A stretch of DNA of 64,000 bases from Bacteroidota bacterium (GTDB lineage Bacteria; Bacteroidota; Bacteroidia; Bacteroidales; FEN-979). Position 1 is the first letter of the stretch. The number at the start of each line of letters is the position of its first letter. A model generated the notes under the pieces. That model saw only the letters and a list, made by a program, of their open reading frames with translations. It did not search any database and was not told the origin of the DNA. Below are positions 1 through 7,590 of the stretch, one piece after another. The position numbers and the translations under genes were made by a program. Location of the stretch: positions 167,620 to 231,619 of the forward strand of contig JAPLDH010000045.1 in the NCBI GenBank assembly GCA_026391355.1. Reading direction: 5' to 3'.

Positions 1-1264
1 CATTTAGCGTTTCAAAAATACGAAGTGAATTATCAAAACTCCAAGCAAGTACCCTGCAATCACTCAATTCCAAAAAGTCTTTTTGCATAGTGGAGTTTCC
101 ATTGGACAGGTTCAGACAAGTACCGTCTTTGGGGTTCCATATTCGCAATGAATAAATTTGTCTGATATAGTTTGATCCCAGACAAAGGATTCTTCCATCA
201 TTTAATTGTCTGGCCAGGATGTTGGAAGACATGAATTCTTCAAGGATCGACAAACAAACACCATTGAATTTATCCCATATTCTTATAGTTCCGTCCCCGC
301 AGGAAAGTATACTACCATCTTTTAATTGCGTTGCACCTTGATTCCACATAACATGTCCAGTCAATGTTAACAAGCAAGCCCCGGTGTGATTGTCCCATAT
401 TTTCATTGTACCCTGTCCTCCTGATGAAAGAATCGTGAACTCATTCAACTCTTTAACACCTTCAATTCTGAATGCCTGATTTTCCATAATATATTGGGAT
501 TCTTCACTTTGCAGATCCCAAATTTGCAATGCTTCAGTCTTGTCTTGTTCATCATATCTCCCGCCCCACGTCAGAATCTTTCCATTGGACAGTTCTAATA
601 CATGATCGAACCGATAATCCTCGTTTTTCAGAATTTTCAAACATGCTCCACTTTGTGAATTCCAGATTCTTAATGTTTTATCCTTGGTAAATACACCTCC
701 TGCCCATGAAACAATAAATCCATTTCCAGTCTCAAAGGCACCTTGTACTTCATTGAGATGACCTTCCAGTACCGGGGTACAGGAATCAACATATACTTTT
801 TTTGCTCTTTGCGGGTTTTTTATCCAAATCCAATCCACCCTGTCATCATCTAAATACTTCTCAGCATTAATAGTAACGGGACTTTCATCTGCATATTCAA
901 TTGCAAGTTGAAACAGAATTTTATAAGCAGGCCATGTTAAATTGCCTCTGCGCAAAATGTGAATTCGTTCCTGCAGAAAGGTTTCCCATAATAATGTTTC
1001 TTTTTTTTCAACAGGTATAGCAAGAAGTGCTTTGTAATAATCTTCCAATAAATCTTCGGTTAAATCCCTTTTTACCTTTGCCATAATAAAAGGGAAACAG
1101 CATAGTGTGTTCTTTTCCAAATTATCCCAATCACCACCTTTCGTTTGTTGCCACGGTTGCTCAACGAGTTTGCGGGTGTTGGGTTTCTTTTGAGTGGGTT
1201 CATCGAGGTATAATGGTTTTTCTTCGAAGTAGCCGGAAAGTAATTTGTGATAAAAGAGATTCAT
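1..1264 (-). CDS. WD40-repeat C-terminal part of a DUF4062/STAND-type protein (cut by window start; upstream part is separated)
   Basis: Reading the minus strand from the ATG at 1264 gives an open frame of 421 codons that runs off the window. Its first 90 residues (FYHKLLSGYFEEKPLY, RKLVEQPWQQ, LEDYYKALL) resemble the winged-helix-like segment that follows the NTPase in DUF4062/NPHP3/TEP1-type proteins. After that come at least five WD40 blades with the repeated signature IW[DN]-x-x-x-G-x-C-L (LRIWNSQSGACL, MKIWDNHTGACL, IRIWDKFNGVCL). This is the expected C-terminal half of the protein encoded at 1332-3359, but it lies in another frame, and a stop plus a palindromic element separate the two. 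It may be the distal half of a broken gene or a separately translated sensor subunit. No good ribosome binding site precedes the ATG. WD40 propellers in STAND proteins usually recognise the trigger and restrain the NTPase. That role is inferred here. Confidence 0.72.
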   Translation of the reverse strand, partial: MNLFYHKLLSGYFEEKPLYLDEPTQKKPNTRKLVEQPWQQTKGGDWDNLEKNTLCCFPFIMAKVKRDLTEDLLEDYYKALLAIPVEKKETLLWETFLQERIHILRRGNLTWPAYKILFQLAIEYADESPVTINAEKYLDDDRVDWIWIKNPQRAKKVYVDSCTPVLEGHLNEVQGAFETGNGFIVSWAGGVFTKDKTLRIWNSQSGACLKILKNEDYRFDHVLELSNGKILTWGGRYDEQDKTEALQIWDLQSEESQYIMENQAFRIEGVKELNEFTILSSGGQGTMKIWDNHTGACLLTLTGHVMWNQGATQLKDGSILSCGDGTIRIWDKFNGVCLSILEEFMSSNILARQLNDGRILCLGSNYIRQIYSLRIWNPKDGTCLNLSNGNSTMQKDFLELSDCRVLAWSFDNSLRIFETLN

Positions 1265-1290
1265 TTGGTGGTTTTTTACGATTCAAACTT

Positions 1291-1325
1291 CCTCGGGTGC
1301 TTCGCACACCGAGGGGTTATCGGTG
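1291..1325. repeat. Small palindromic element at the break between STAND gene halves
   Basis: Positions 1291-1314 form an imperfect hairpin: a 10-bp stem with one bulged base and a three-base loop (TTC). A second dyad, CACCG at 1308-1312 against CGGTG at 1321-1325, overlaps it. No T-tract follows on either strand, so it is not a classic intrinsic terminator. It sits in the 67-bp gap between the stop of the DUF4062-NTPase frame (1332) and the ATG of the WD40 frame (1264). It could be a short repetitive extragenic palindrome that landed in the gene. No second copy is visible in this window. Confidence 0.5.
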
Positions 1326-1331
1326 TTTTGT

Positions 1332-3359
1332 TTATAAATTGTACCTCTCCCTCAACACCTCATTAAACTGTCTGTGGAAAAAAGTAATGATTGGCACCCC
1401 GTCTGCATCCCGCTCCGTAAGGAATGGTTCAAGGTCGAGGAAAAGGCGCGACCATACTGCAATCGGGATTTTTGTTACACCTTCCAATTCTTGTTTATGC
1501 TCTTCATGGGATTGATTCAAAAATATCTTCCAGTAATCTTTATCAAAAACCAGGATCTCCAGGATCTCATTTTCAGCCAATCCTTGGTACCTGCCACAAA
1601 GCAGGTAACAAGTCACGTTGGCAACAAGGTCTTTTGTGTGCTCTTCTTCAAGGTCATCGAAGAAGTCGTTGATGATCCCTTTTACATCCTTGTGAATAGA
1701 ATGTGGTTTGTCATAGCTGTGCCAATGCTTCGCCTTTTCAAAGACAAGTTTCAGGTAAATGGGCAGACGAATGTTATTAAAGCTGCTGATGGCAAGTTCA
1801 TCCTGCTCCGGTGTAAGTTTACGGTTAAGCGATTTCAGCCATTGATCCAGGATGAGGCGGGCTTCTGATTCAGGAAGAACCTGTAATGTCTCTTTGTAAG
1901 TGCTATTCAATTTATCTTCCAGTTCGGGAAGGGAAGAAATTACCAGCCTGACATTTTCCGGCAACTCTTTAGGCAGCCAGAAAAGGGCTTTGGCATTATC
2001 AGTATCCGATAACTGGTCGAGCGAATCAAGAAACAACAGGATCGGTTTTTCTGGCGTGGCCATAGCAAGACATTTCCGGAGAATATCGGAAAGCCCGTTG
2101 ATGTCGTACCAGGCTTTATCATCCCCCTCCCGGGCAAGGGATTTTGCATCAATATTAAAACCATTGGCGATCTGTCCGCATAGACTTTGTAGTAACGACA
2201 TGATGTTCGATGACCGGGAAGAGATGCCGATAAAACGGTACACAATCACTGCATTTTTAGTTTCAGCGCGTTTTATCGCCTCGGCAATGACACTCGATTT
2301 CCCGGATCCCGACTGGCCGATCAGCGACATCACCCTCCTTTCATTCTTGTTTTTGAGGTACCCAATTATTGTTCCCAGGATCTCTTCACGGCCTTTGAAA
2401 TGTTCGGTCAGTCTTTCTTTAAATTCCCTGTGAAGTTTTACCTCCTGGTTGATCTCATCCGGATCAACTATGTTTGCAATTTGTTGCTCAATAATATTTT
2501 GCAGGAAAGTGAGGGTTTTCTCTTTGAATTTTTTCCGTTCATCCTCTGGTAATTGTGAATGATCCCCTTTCCAATCGGACGGATAGTCAATGCAATTTTC
2601 ACCAAGTTTGAGTTTTAATTCCGCTTTCAGTTTTTTCAGTTGTGATTGGCAATAATCATCGGGCTTCCCATCAACAAGATCACGAAATCCTTCCGCCCGA
2701 AGATCTTCCGGCAATCCTTCAATTTTCCTGATAAAGGCCAGTACATGATCTTCTGATTTCTCAGCATCTTCGGGCGGTTTTAACGCGCCCCGTGTGATCT
2801 CCTGGTGGGTGGCCGAGTCGCAGTATTTTTCCCTTTGAGAATCGGTAAAACTGAGGCTATCGATCGCCTTTCTTAAAACATTCCTGATCTGTGTCTCCAC
2901 TGGCATCCATTGATCTTGATCCTTATATTCACCTTCTTTGGGTTGCAGCACATATTCAGGGGGGAGTGCATTTTCATCACGTTTGTACCAGTATTCGACA
3001 AGGGTCCGGCCATCATCAGGAAGGATCCCGATGATCGCCTTCATCTCATCTTCAGGAATAATTTCCGATATAGGCTGCCAGCCATACTTATCGCCCAGAA
3101 GTACCAGGAAGTTCGGTTTGGGAGATATCTTCTGGCACCGGGCAATCTCATTGAAACAGATCTGAAGTGTCTTCTGGTTGAGTGATGATTCTTCGTTTAC
3201 TCCCCAGCGGAGATCGACCGCCTGGAATTTTGCTCCTTTCTCCTCACAGAATTTCTCCAGTGCCGGGAACACTTCTTTCTGAAGGATCCGTCGTTCTTCT
3301 TTCATATCGGTAAATGTCGAACTGACAAATACCCGGAAGATTTTGGTTTGTTGTGGCAT
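1332..3359 (-). CDS. DUF4062 domain-STAND-like NTPase protein (N-terminal part of interrupted gene)
   Basis: The 675-aa product starts with a DUF4062 domain (residues about 5-200). It shows the family signatures FRVFVSSTFTDMKEERR, VDLRWGV and LVLLGDKYGW. The same domain opens eukaryotic TEP1 and NPHP3-type proteins and bacterial conflict NTPases. An NTPase follows, with Walker A GQSGSGKSS near residue 350 and Walker B ILLFLDSLDQ near residue 443. The protein ends at FFHRQFNEVLRERYNL, where relatives continue into a winged-helix region and a repeat sensor. That continuation is present in the next frame downstream (1-1264), so the gene is probably split by a frameshift and an insertion. It lies 57 nt after the PfkB-AAA-RyR gene and is probably co-transcribed with it. 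Role by family inference: signal-activated NTPase of a defence or regulated-death system, with DUF4062 as effector or adaptor. Confidence 0.85.
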   Translation of the reverse strand: MPQQTKIFRVFVSSTFTDMKEERRILQKEVFPALEKFCEEKGAKFQAVDLRWGVNEESSLNQKTLQICFNEIARCQKISPKPNFLVLLGDKYGWQPISEIIPEDEMKAIIGILPDDGRTLVEYWYKRDENALPPEYVLQPKEGEYKDQDQWMPVETQIRNVLRKAIDSLSFTDSQREKYCDSATHQEITRGALKPPEDAEKSEDHVLAFIRKIEGLPEDLRAEGFRDLVDGKPDDYCQSQLKKLKAELKLKLGENCIDYPSDWKGDHSQLPEDERKKFKEKTLTFLQNIIEQQIANIVDPDEINQEVKLHREFKERLTEHFKGREEILGTIIGYLKNKNERRVMSLIGQSGSGKSSVIAEAIKRAETKNAVIVYRFIGISSRSSNIMSLLQSLCGQIANGFNIDAKSLAREGDDKAWYDINGLSDILRKCLAMATPEKPILLFLDSLDQLSDTDNAKALFWLPKELPENVRLVISSLPELEDKLNSTYKETLQVLPESEARLILDQWLKSLNRKLTPEQDELAISSFNNIRLPIYLKLVFEKAKHWHSYDKPHSIHKDVKGIINDFFDDLEEEHTKDLVANVTCYLLCGRYQGLAENEILEILVFDKDYWKIFLNQSHEEHKQELEGVTKIPIAVWSRLFLDLEPFLTERDADGVPIITFFHRQFNEVLRERYNL

Positions 3360-3416
3360 AAATAAATCAATTTTTAATTCTTATGAGAATAGCCTGATCA
3401 GATTTTGTAATATCCA

Positions 3417-6400
3417 TTACCTCCTGATGGCATGATACCCTGCCTCTTTAATAAATCCAGGGATCAACCGGATGCTTTCGCGATCTTTCTCCTTGTCTGC
3501 TTCTGTAAGTTGGTTCCATGGGAGAATGTTAGGATGAATCTTTTTTGTCACATCTTTTTTGGCTCCATAGATCCAGCCCTGCATGATCTTCTGCCAGTTC
3601 CAGCGGGTATGTTCCCATTTGGAAAGGTCTTCGATCTCCTTCGGAGTCAATTCCAGTAATACCGGTTCCGTTCCGGCCATCGTTTTCCTGAGTTCAATAC
3701 GTAGTAGCTTGAGTTTCCGGGGGATGGTGCGCGCATTGTCGTAATTGGCCTCCCGGATATCTTCCGACAGCTTCCCGAAGTGAACCAGGCTCGGATTGGT
3801 TTGAACAGTTTCCCCTTCCAACTTCCGTTTTTCACAATAATCTTCATGAATGGCAAACGCCATTTTCCTGATCAGGGACTCATCGATGACATCATAGGCT
3901 TCAACCCGGTATATAGTGAGACCAACATCTTTCAGAATTCGTGGAATAGCATAGATGGCTTCCCTGTCCTTATTTTGTTCATTTTCAGGAAGCTCTTCCC
4001 ATAGAACCAGGCCCGGATGGAGTTTTTCAGCTTCATTAAGTATTTTACCATACCTCCAGCCTTGTATCCTGTGTTCCCGACACCAGCGATTGTGCTCCTC
4101 CCTGGCCATCGTCTCTATCTCACCATCCGAAATATCAGGCGTATAAAATTGTTCCGTTTCAATTATCCTGCGAATGCCATGCCCGGTCAATCCCAGTTTT
4201 ACCGGCACTTCGGCAGCAGCATCCCGGTTTGACTGTTGTTTATCATTGGCCAGTTCTTTCCACGGAATGCATGACGTAGTATTCTGTCCCTGTAACTCCC
4301 GCTGATGACAGTAGTCCTCATGCATCTTCTCTGCGATAAGTTCAATAACCTGGTTTTCCCACACAACGGGTGAAATGTCAGGCAGTTCAAGACGCTCTTC
4401 CACCGGGAGTAATGTGTAAAAACGCTCCCTCCCGGCCAGCCACATAAAAAGTGCAGCATCTACATGCATATCCAGTTGTTCAGATGTTGGCAGCGCTGAA
4501 AGATCGAATTTCTCCTTATCCGTCAGCCGGCTCATATCGAGGATGGCACTCATCGAACGGTTTCCATGTTTGTATTCCGGAATATTCAGCATGGCCCTCA
4601 GCACCGATTCATCCACCTGGAGTTCTCCGTGTGAATTGAACAGTCGTGTTGTCTTGTCGGTAAATTCAAAGGTGACCCGGAGGATCTTTGCACGGCGGAT
4701 GATAAAACTATTATCCGTCCTGCCCGACCGGTTATTGGGATTAGGCCCCAGAATATTGATAAAACCCCTTAATCTGCTAACAAAGTCGGGGCCTTTAGCT
4801 TCCCTGAACTGTTCCATCCTTTTCTGTTCTTCCCTCTTTTTCTCCTCTTCTGAGAGATGGCTTTTTACTGCAGGCTCCGAACCTATATTCTGTTCAAAAT
4901 CGCTGAACGAGGAACGTGTACCACCGGCAAACACGAAAATCGATTTGCCGACCGGATGGATCGCCTCCCCTTCCTTGAATTCTCCGTCCTGCATGGGACT
5001 AAGGAAGTACTTCAACCATCCCATCGGGTGGTGATCATAATCGCTGTCGAACTCATCAAAAAATGCAACCGGGATGGCCCCTTCCAGCACTTTGTCGCGC
5101 ACTTTATGAAAATCAGCAACCAGGTCGTCATACGAAGCGTATTGTGAAATGTTAAACGTCATGGTCGGGATATCGTTCCTTCCCAGGCTGCTAAGCACCT
5201 GTTTGATACCAAAGGACTTCCCGGAACCCGGAGGTCCAAATACAGCGATACAGAGCGGACGGAGGGTCTTGGGATCATCGAGGAATTCGAGGATCAGGTT
5301 TTTGATGGTATTGAACTGTTCTATCTCACTCCGGTCGATGGTTTGCATTTTATTGAAAATCCCGATGGGTATTTCCTTCAGGATCTTCGGGGATTTGTTT
5401 TTAACGATATCTTTTGTTACCAGTGGTTTTGAGAGCCTGGTCTTTTCATCCAACATTCTCCAGTATTTCGGGTCTGCCTTGTTCAGGTCAAACGATGGCT
5501 CGACCACACAATCGCTGTAATGATAGGGCTCTCCTCCGAATATTTTATCATAAGGGTAAGAAACGATAAGGTTGTTTTCAATGAACCCGGCCTTAAGCAG
5601 GTTTCGCATGGAAGAAAGTCCGTTTTTAATCCCGTCAACAAGCCCTCCCATACCCTGTTGTATCAAACGAACACTCAGCGACGCTGCAAAGGCAGACCCT
5701 GTGCTTAAGCTCATTCCCTTAACAGAAGAAGCAAAACCACCTTCCAGAAACCCGGGATCGAAGATCAGCAAAGGTTTTTCTTCCGGATTACGCGGATAAA
5801 GCAGGGCGCCATCGGTTCCAAAAAGAATGACCAAATAAGGAACCTTCTGCAGTTCAGACAGGGATGCATTCCGTTTAAGCTGGTAAACCATCTCCATGGC
5901 GGTACGTTCCCACGACAAGGCCTTACTTATATTCACATGATTGCACCCCCGGATATCTTTCGCCTGGAGGATAAGAACCCAATCTTCCTTTCGTGCACTG
6001 ACCTTTTCCCAGAGTTTTCCTGTTGCAACCGGGTGGCTCATCTTATAAACCAGCATGGTTTGGGGGTTTTCAAAGCAGGTTGGGAAAACCTCTGCATGAT
6101 CCCGGAAACCATTGCCGGCATCATCGAGCAAAACCAGGTCGGTATTTGTTGGATCCCCCTCCAGATCAGGGAAAACCGGAGTTTGGCTTGCAGGAGATGA
6201 ATATCCATGGTATTTCTCCACCCGGATAATCTTGTTTTTATTTCCCTTCTTATCTGTTTCGTCATACTTTCTCAACAATACTTTGGTCTGGATCACCGCT
6301 CTCGCGACCTCTCCCTGAAGGTCTTCCGGCACTTTCTGACCAATCACCGATGCATCGGTTTTACAGGCTGCAATTGCATGCTTCACAAAATCGGAAAGCA

Positions 6401-6536
6401 CAAAAGCGCCTCCCGGCAGCAGTGTGGTTTGCAGTGAGGGATATAGTTTCCAATTTTCACCCTGATCCTGTTGCGGGACTGGAAAGTAAAGGTGGTCGAT
6501 CGCGACATCACCGAGAATGAGGATTTTTTTGGTCAT
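3417..6536 (-). CDS. PfkB-like / AAA ATPase / four-RyR-repeat fusion protein
   Basis: This 1039-aa protein has three parts. Residues 1-315 look like a PfkB/ribokinase fold (start KKILILGDVAIDHLYF, later LFGTDGALLYP). The usual catalytic GAGD motif is replaced by STGSAF at residues 278-283, with Ser281 where the base Asp should be, so kinase activity is unlikely. Residues 420-640 are an AAA-type ATPase with Walker A FGPPGSGKS (433-441) and Walker B FFDEFDSD (about 492). The last 310 residues carry four RyR repeats near 732, 809, 889 and 970. They alternate between an HEDYC type (1 and 3) and an EHxRW type (2 and 4). In bacteria RyR domains are predicted ligand-sensing modules of nucleotide-dependent conflict systems. 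The gene sits 17 nt after the TPR remnant and 57 nt before the second DUF4062 gene, so it is the central gene of the operon. The substrate and trigger are unknown. Confidence 0.8.
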   Translation of the reverse strand: MTKKILILGDVAIDHLYFPVPQQDQGENWKLYPSLQTTLLPGGAFVLSDFVKHAIAACKTDASVIGQKVPEDLQGEVARAVIQTKVLLRKYDETDKKGNKNKIIRVEKYHGYSSPASQTPVFPDLEGDPTNTDLVLLDDAGNGFRDHAEVFPTCFENPQTMLVYKMSHPVATGKLWEKVSARKEDWVLILQAKDIRGCNHVNISKALSWERTAMEMVYQLKRNASLSELQKVPYLVILFGTDGALLYPRNPEEKPLLIFDPGFLEGGFASSVKGMSLSTGSAFAASLSVRLIQQGMGGLVDGIKNGLSSMRNLLKAGFIENNLIVSYPYDKIFGGEPYHYSDCVVEPSFDLNKADPKYWRMLDEKTRLSKPLVTKDIVKNKSPKILKEIPIGIFNKMQTIDRSEIEQFNTIKNLILEFLDDPKTLRPLCIAVFGPPGSGKSFGIKQVLSSLGRNDIPTMTFNISQYASYDDLVADFHKVRDKVLEGAIPVAFFDEFDSDYDHHPMGWLKYFLSPMQDGEFKEGEAIHPVGKSIFVFAGGTRSSFSDFEQNIGSEPAVKSHLSEEEKKREEQKRMEQFREAKGPDFVSRLRGFINILGPNPNNRSGRTDNSFIIRRAKILRVTFEFTDKTTRLFNSHGELQVDESVLRAMLNIPEYKHGNRSMSAILDMSRLTDKEKFDLSALPTSEQLDMHVDAALFMWLAGRERFYTLLPVEERLELPDISPVVWENQVIELIAEKMHEDYCHQRELQGQNTTSCIPWKELANDKQQSNRDAAAEVPVKLGLTGHGIRRIIETEQFYTPDISDGEIETMAREEHNRWCREHRIQGWRYGKILNEAEKLHPGLVLWEELPENEQNKDREAIYAIPRILKDVGLTIYRVEAYDVIDESLIRKMAFAIHEDYCEKRKLEGETVQTNPSLVHFGKLSEDIREANYDNARTIPRKLKLLRIELRKTMAGTEPVLLELTPKEIEDLSKWEHTRWNWQKIMQGWIYGAKKDVTKKIHPNILPWNQLTEADKEKDRESIRLIPGFIKEAGYHAIRR

Positions 6537-6553
6537 AGCAAGTTTTTTTTTGT

Positions 6554-7141
6554 TTAAAGCTGGTTTAACAACTGAACCAGTGGTTCATCCATGTACATTC
6601 CGCGATTTTTCATGTACAACAAGGCATCTTTGCAAAGCTTTGCATACTTGTTCTGCTCTTTTTGATTACCCTGATTATCCTGAAAACTCATGATTTTATA
6701 ATAGCTTACAACAAGATCCCTTGCGTAATCCGCCGAGTCAGGAGCCCTGTGGCGGAGTTCCTCCCGGATAGCAAGCGATGCCTGGTATTTATCTAATGAT
6801 TTGGGAGGGTCACCCAACTGAAGGTACAGGTCGCCTAATTTTTCCAAAGACACGGATAGAACACTTGCGTAATCCGCCGAGTCGGGAGCCCTGTGGCGGA
6901 GTTCTTCCCGGATAGCAAGCGATGCCTGGTATATTTCTAATGCTTTGTGAGGGTCACCCAACTGAAGGTACAGGTTGCCCAATTGGTCATAAGAGATAGA
7001 AAGATCCCTTGCGTACTCCGCCGAGTCGGGAGCCCTGTGGCTGAGTTCCTCAGCTATAGCAAGCGATGCCTGGTATTTATCTAATGCTTTGTGAGGGTCA
7101 CCCAACTGAAGGTACAGGTCGCCCAATTTTTCAAAAGACAC
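6554..7141 (-). pseudogene. Frameshifted C-terminal TPR segment of the DUF4062-NTPase-TPR protein
   Basis: The frame encodes 195 aa: TPR units of the pattern GDLYLQLGDPHKALDKYQAS, then a non-repeat tail (ALLYMKNRGMYMDEPLVQLL). It overlaps the end of the upstream gene by 11 nt in another frame, and its only start is a GTG inside a repeat. It reads as the detached end of that protein rather than a gene of its own. Inserting the missing 38 nt of one repeat would join both frames into a single array. Translational coupling through the overlap cannot be ruled out. Confidence 0.75.
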
Positions 7142-7590
7142 GGATAGAGAGTTCCTCAGCTATAGCAAGCGATGCCTGGTATTTATCTAATGCTTTGTGA
7201 GGGTCACCCAACTGAAGGTACAGGTCGCCCAATTTTTCAAAAGACACGGATAGATCCCTTGCGTACTCCGCCGAGTCGGGAGCCCTGTGGCGGAGTTCCT
7301 CACCTACAGCAAGCGATGCCTGGTATTTATCTAATGCTTTGGGAGGGTCACCCAACTGAAGGTACAGGTCGCCCAAACGCTCATAAGAGATAGAAAGATC
7401 CCTTGCGTACTCCGCCGAGTCGGGAGCCCTGCGGCGGAGTTCCTCAGCTATAGCAAGCGATGCCTGGTATTTATCTAATGCTTTGGGAGGGTCACCCAAC
7501 TGAAGGTACAGGTCGCCAAAACGCTCATAAGAGATAGAAAGATCCCTTGAGCAATCCGCCGAGTCGGGAGCCCTGTGGCGGAGTTCCTCC
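6700..7590 (-). repeat. Tandem array of near-identical 144-bp TPR-coding repeats
   Basis: The motif CCGAGTC[GA]GG recurs at 6733, 6877, 7021, 7271, 7415 and 7559. Spacing is exactly 144 bp except for 250 bp between 7021 and 7271, which is two units minus 38 bp. Each unit encodes 48 residues starting EELRHRAPDSAEYARDLS. Near-identity at the DNA level points to recent expansion by slippage or recombination. The shortened unit lies at about 7140-7180, where the bases just after CGGATAG jump straight to AGTTCCTC of the next segment. Confidence 0.92.

Noticed and set aside
1374-1868. Plus-strand open frame opposite the DUF4062-NTPase gene
   Set aside because: It lies wholly opposite a conserved coding frame and has no recognisable domain or start signal.
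6700-7590. Regular repeats that might be a CRISPR array or minisatellite
   Set aside because: The period is 144 bp with no unique spacers, and all units translate as TPR repeats.
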